Part shown: piece by piece, positions 61,965-64,000 of the stretch
Layout of the letters: the number at the start of each line of letters is the position of its first letter
Position numbering within the stretch: position 1 is the stretch's first letter
From: Sphaerospermopsis kisseleviana NIES-73
Lineage (GTDB): Bacteria; Cyanobacteriota; Cyanobacteriia; Cyanobacteriales; Nostocaceae
Reading direction: 5' to 3'
NCBI RefSeq assembly: GCF_002368075.1
Contig: NZ_AP018314.1
Coordinates: 4,584,494 to 4,648,493 of the forward strand
DNA: 64,000 nt
Translations under genes and position numbers: made by a program
The notes under the pieces: model-generated
Told to the model about the DNA's origin: nothing
The model's database searches: none
Seen by the model: only the letters and a program-made list of their open reading frames with translations

Positions 61965-63581
61965 ATGACAAAACTATTTTGGAATGTTCTAAAAGTTAGT
62001 CCAGTTATTGCAGCTACCTTGCTGTCTGCTAACAGTGCCTTAGCAAACGAAGTCAATCAACAAGCAACCAGTGTTGCACAGTTATCTCAAGAAGCTAATA
62101 GCATCGGTCAAGTAACATCCGTTTCTCAATTTTCCGACGTGCAACCCACTGACTGGGCGTTTCAATCTTTGCAGTCATTAGTTGAGCGTTACGGTTGTGT
62201 TGCAGGTTATCCTAATGGTACTTTCCGCGGTAATCGTGCTTTGAGTCGGTATGAATTTGCAGCAGGTTTGAATGCTTGCTTAGACCGAGTTAACGAATTG
62301 ATTGCTACAGCTACCGCTGATATGGTAAGCAAGGAAGATTTAGCTACCTTGCAACGATTACAAGAAGAGTTTTCTGCTGAACTAGCAACTCTGCGTGGTC
62401 GTGTAGATGCTTTAGAAGCTCGTACTGCTGAGTTAGAAGCTAATCAGTTTTCTACTACTACCAAGCTGAGAGGGGAAGCGATTTTCAGTGTGTCTCAGGC
62501 TTTTGGGGATAAACAAGCTGATCAAGACAACAACCCCAATAACAATCCTAATTTAGACAGCAACATAACTTTCTCCAACCGGGTGCGGTTGAGTTTAGAA
62601 AGCAGCTTCATGGGTACTGATGTGTTGCAAACCCGGTTGAATGCAGGTAACTTTACATCATTAAATACTGCTGTCACAGGTACTCCCATGACCCAACTGG
62701 GTTATGAAAGTGGCGGTGGCAACAGTGTTACTATTGACAAACTCAACTACACTTTCAACCTGAGCGAAAAAATCCGTGTCAGGATTGACGCTGTTGGTGG
62801 GGAGTTGAACGAAAACGTTAACGTTTTCAACCCTGACTTCAGAAGCAGTGGTACAGGTGCGCTATCCCGTTACGGACGTTTCAGCCCTATCTATCGCCTA
62901 GCTCAAGATGGTGCAGGTATCACTGTTAACGTTAATCCTCAAGGACCATTGACTTTAAGTGCAGCTTATTTTGCTAGAGGTAGAAATCAGGCTGCTAATC
63001 CTGCTATTGGCGAAGGTTTGTTTGATGGTAGTAGCACTATTTTTGGTCAGTTAGCATTCAAGCCAAATAAAGCCTTAAATCTAGGTTTCACCTATGCTCA
63101 ATCTTATCAGACTGCTGGTGATGTAAACTTATTGGGTGGCACAGGTAGTGTAACAGTAAATGATGTTGATGTTCCTGTTGAATCTAACAACTACGGTTTA
63201 CAGTTTACCTTTAACCCCAGTGCTAAAATTACATTAGGCGGCTGGGCTGGTTACACAACTGCTAATACTGTCACTGGTCTTGCTGCAAGTGCAGATATTT
63301 GGTACTGGGCAGCCACATTAGGTCTGAAAGACTTGGGTAGAGAAGGCAACACTTTGGGTCTAATATTTGGTCAACCACCTAAATTTACTGGTGGGAAAGT
63401 TAATGGTACATCAGTAGATGGAGAACCTAGCACTTCTTACCATTTAGAAGGTCTGTATAAGATGAAGGTTTCCGACAACATTTTGATTACTCCTGGTTTG
63501 TTGGTGATCTTCAATCCTGATCACAACGATAACAACGACACAATTTATGTAGGTACTTTGCGTACAACCTTCAGCTTCTAA
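61965..63581 (+). CDS. Iron-uptake-type porin: SLH domain plus OprB-like barrel
   Basis: About 538 residues from the ATG at 61965 (an in-frame GTG at 61947 adds six residues). The signal peptide ends in SANSALA. An SLH domain (VQPTDWAFQSLQSLVERYGC, YPNGTFRGNRALSRYEFAAG) anchors to the peptidoglycan layer, then a coiled coil (LRGRVDALEARTAELEAN) and an OprB-type beta-barrel ending RTTFSF. Such SomA/SomB-type porins dominate the cyanobacterial outer membrane, and some serve iron or inorganic uptake. A strong terminator follows. Confidence 0.94.
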   Translation: MTKLFWNVLKVSPVIAATLLSANSALANEVNQQATSVAQLSQEANSIGQVTSVSQFSDVQPTDWAFQSLQSLVERYGCVAGYPNGTFRGNRALSRYEFAAGLNACLDRVNELIATATADMVSKEDLATLQRLQEEFSAELATLRGRVDALEARTAELEANQFSTTTKLRGEAIFSVSQAFGDKQADQDNNPNNNPNLDSNITFSNRVRLSLESSFMGTDVLQTRLNAGNFTSLNTAVTGTPMTQLGYESGGGNSVTIDKLNYTFNLSEKIRVRIDAVGGELNENVNVFNPDFRSSGTGALSRYGRFSPIYRLAQDGAGITVNVNPQGPLTLSAAYFARGRNQAANPAIGEGLFDGSSTIFGQLAFKPNKALNLGFTYAQSYQTAGDVNLLGGTGSVTVNDVDVPVESNNYGLQFTFNPSAKITLGGWAGYTTANTVTGLAASADIWYWAATLGLKDLGREGNTLGLIFGQPPKFTGGKVNGTSVDGEPSTSYHLEGLYKMKVSDNILITPGLLVIFNPDHNDNNDTIYVGTLRTTFSF

Positions 63582-63633
63582 GTTAAGTGATGAGTTAGTA
63601 GCATCGTAGGCGTTTCATTAAACCTACAAATTT

Positions 63634-63660
63634 TAACCCGCCCAAGGGCGGGTTTTTGTT
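63634..63660 (+). terminator. Rho-independent terminator after the porin gene
   Basis: AACCCGCCC (about 63635-63643) and GGGCGGGTT (63646-63654) form a strong GC stem with a short loop, followed by TTTTTG. Compact and typical. Confidence 0.93.
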
Positions 63661-63690
63661 TGGGAATATGTAGCTGTATATTTACCTCAA

Positions 63691-63933
63691 CTAAGCCACG
63701 GTTTTTACTGATTTAATCCCCTGGCTGCATTTTTGAATTAATAACCAACGGTCTGAATCTTTATCTAATGCTGGTTTGAGACGGAAATTAAACACTTCTT
63801 CCCATACTTCTAGACCATACTGACGTACAAAATCAGTTTCTAACATTTTAAATTGCTCCCATTGGCGATCGCTAATTGCATTCAGCATAGGAACAATAGT
63901 ATTTATAGGCACTTGAGTAGCTGTTTCACTCAT
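63691..63933 (-). CDS. Hypothetical small protein
   Basis: 80 residues from the preferred start MSETATQVPINTIVPMLNAI (the frame opens at 63948). It contains WEQFKMLETDFVRQYGLEVW and VFNFRLKPALDKDSDRW, a compact helical fold. I recognise no family. It lies convergent with the porin gene beyond its terminator. Confidence 0.6.
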   Translation of the reverse strand: MSETATQVPINTIVPMLNAISDRQWEQFKMLETDFVRQYGLEVWEEVFNFRLKPALDKDSDRWLLIQKCSQGIKSVKTVA

Positions 63934-63966
63934 TTGGGTAATCCTCAAAAATACAGATTATTGGCA

Positions 63967-64000
63967 GGGGTTAGTAGCTAGTTAATGTTTTCTTAACCAA
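63967..64000. repeat. IS200/IS605-like end, inverted partial copy (copy C)
   Basis: GGGGTTAGTAGCTAGTTAAT and GTTTTCTTAACCAA are the reverse complement of the end of copies A and B. The window stops inside it, so a further element may lie just outside. Confidence 0.65.

Overview
The window is chromosomal DNA of a filamentous cyanobacterium, most likely order Nostocales. The evidence is a 31-residue PsaM, Vipp1, a split atpD-atpC (beta-epsilon) locus, a valyl-tRNA synthetase with the cyanobacterial CAAD membrane domain, many HIP1 octamers (GCGATCGC), low GC content, and abundant heptameric intergenic repeats of the STRR kind known from Nostoc/Anabaena relatives. The genus cannot be fixed from the sequence.

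Region by region. 0-8 kb: TPR protein, membrane/coiled-coil protein, psaM, a D-ribulokinase-like FGGY kinase, a degenerate histidine kinase and a UbiB-family kinase. 8-11.4 kb: valS with CAAD. 11.6-16.2 kb: an accessory island of toxin-antitoxin-like modules (PIN plus small partner, aspartic-protease-like protein plus small partner, XRE-ImmA/IrrE protease plus PIN-like protein), a DUF4351/Rpn-type nuclease and a free-standing PCP_red domain. 16.4-27.7 kb: thiC under a TPP riboswitch, uvrC, an aminotransferase, a thioredoxin, vipp1 and pspA in tandem, a SPOR-domain protein, a DUF721/DciA-like protein and menB. 28.7-32.7 kb: the sugar-phosphate run gap1-pyk-tal, closed by a strong terminator. 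32.8-34.9 kb: a second accessory patch of nuclease-fold small ORFs bracketed by inverted repeats, plus a MITE-like element. 35-37 kb: atpD-atpC. 37.7-44.2 kb: a third accessory stretch (TumE-type pair, Doc with an unusual partner, Uma2 genes and relics, HicBA) mixed with a few housekeeping genes. 44.3-59.5 kb: a large magnesium-chelatase H-like gene, an amidase, a CHAD protein, a NIL-ferredoxin facing txlA, an oxidoreductase, a BrnT module, an EamA transporter, hisA, and the phosphate-sensing set sphR-sphS-phoU. 59.6-64 kb: a frameshifted tnpB relic, a Crp-like regulator and an SLH/OprB porin.

The most distinctive property is the repeat load. At least seven heptamer families, a composite heptad hairpin in three intergenic copies, two MITE-like elements, and conserved flanking repeats around small toxin or nuclease ORFs occupy most intergenic space. 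Repeat sequence also lies in frame inside the magnesium-chelatase-like gene (two places) and the aminotransferase gene. Three copies of one insertion-element end lie in the window: one upstream of the tnpB relic and one at each window edge, the edge copies with no transposase visible beside them.

No tRNA, rRNA or CRISPR array was seen. Functional calls rest on motif recognition by eye; no database search was run.
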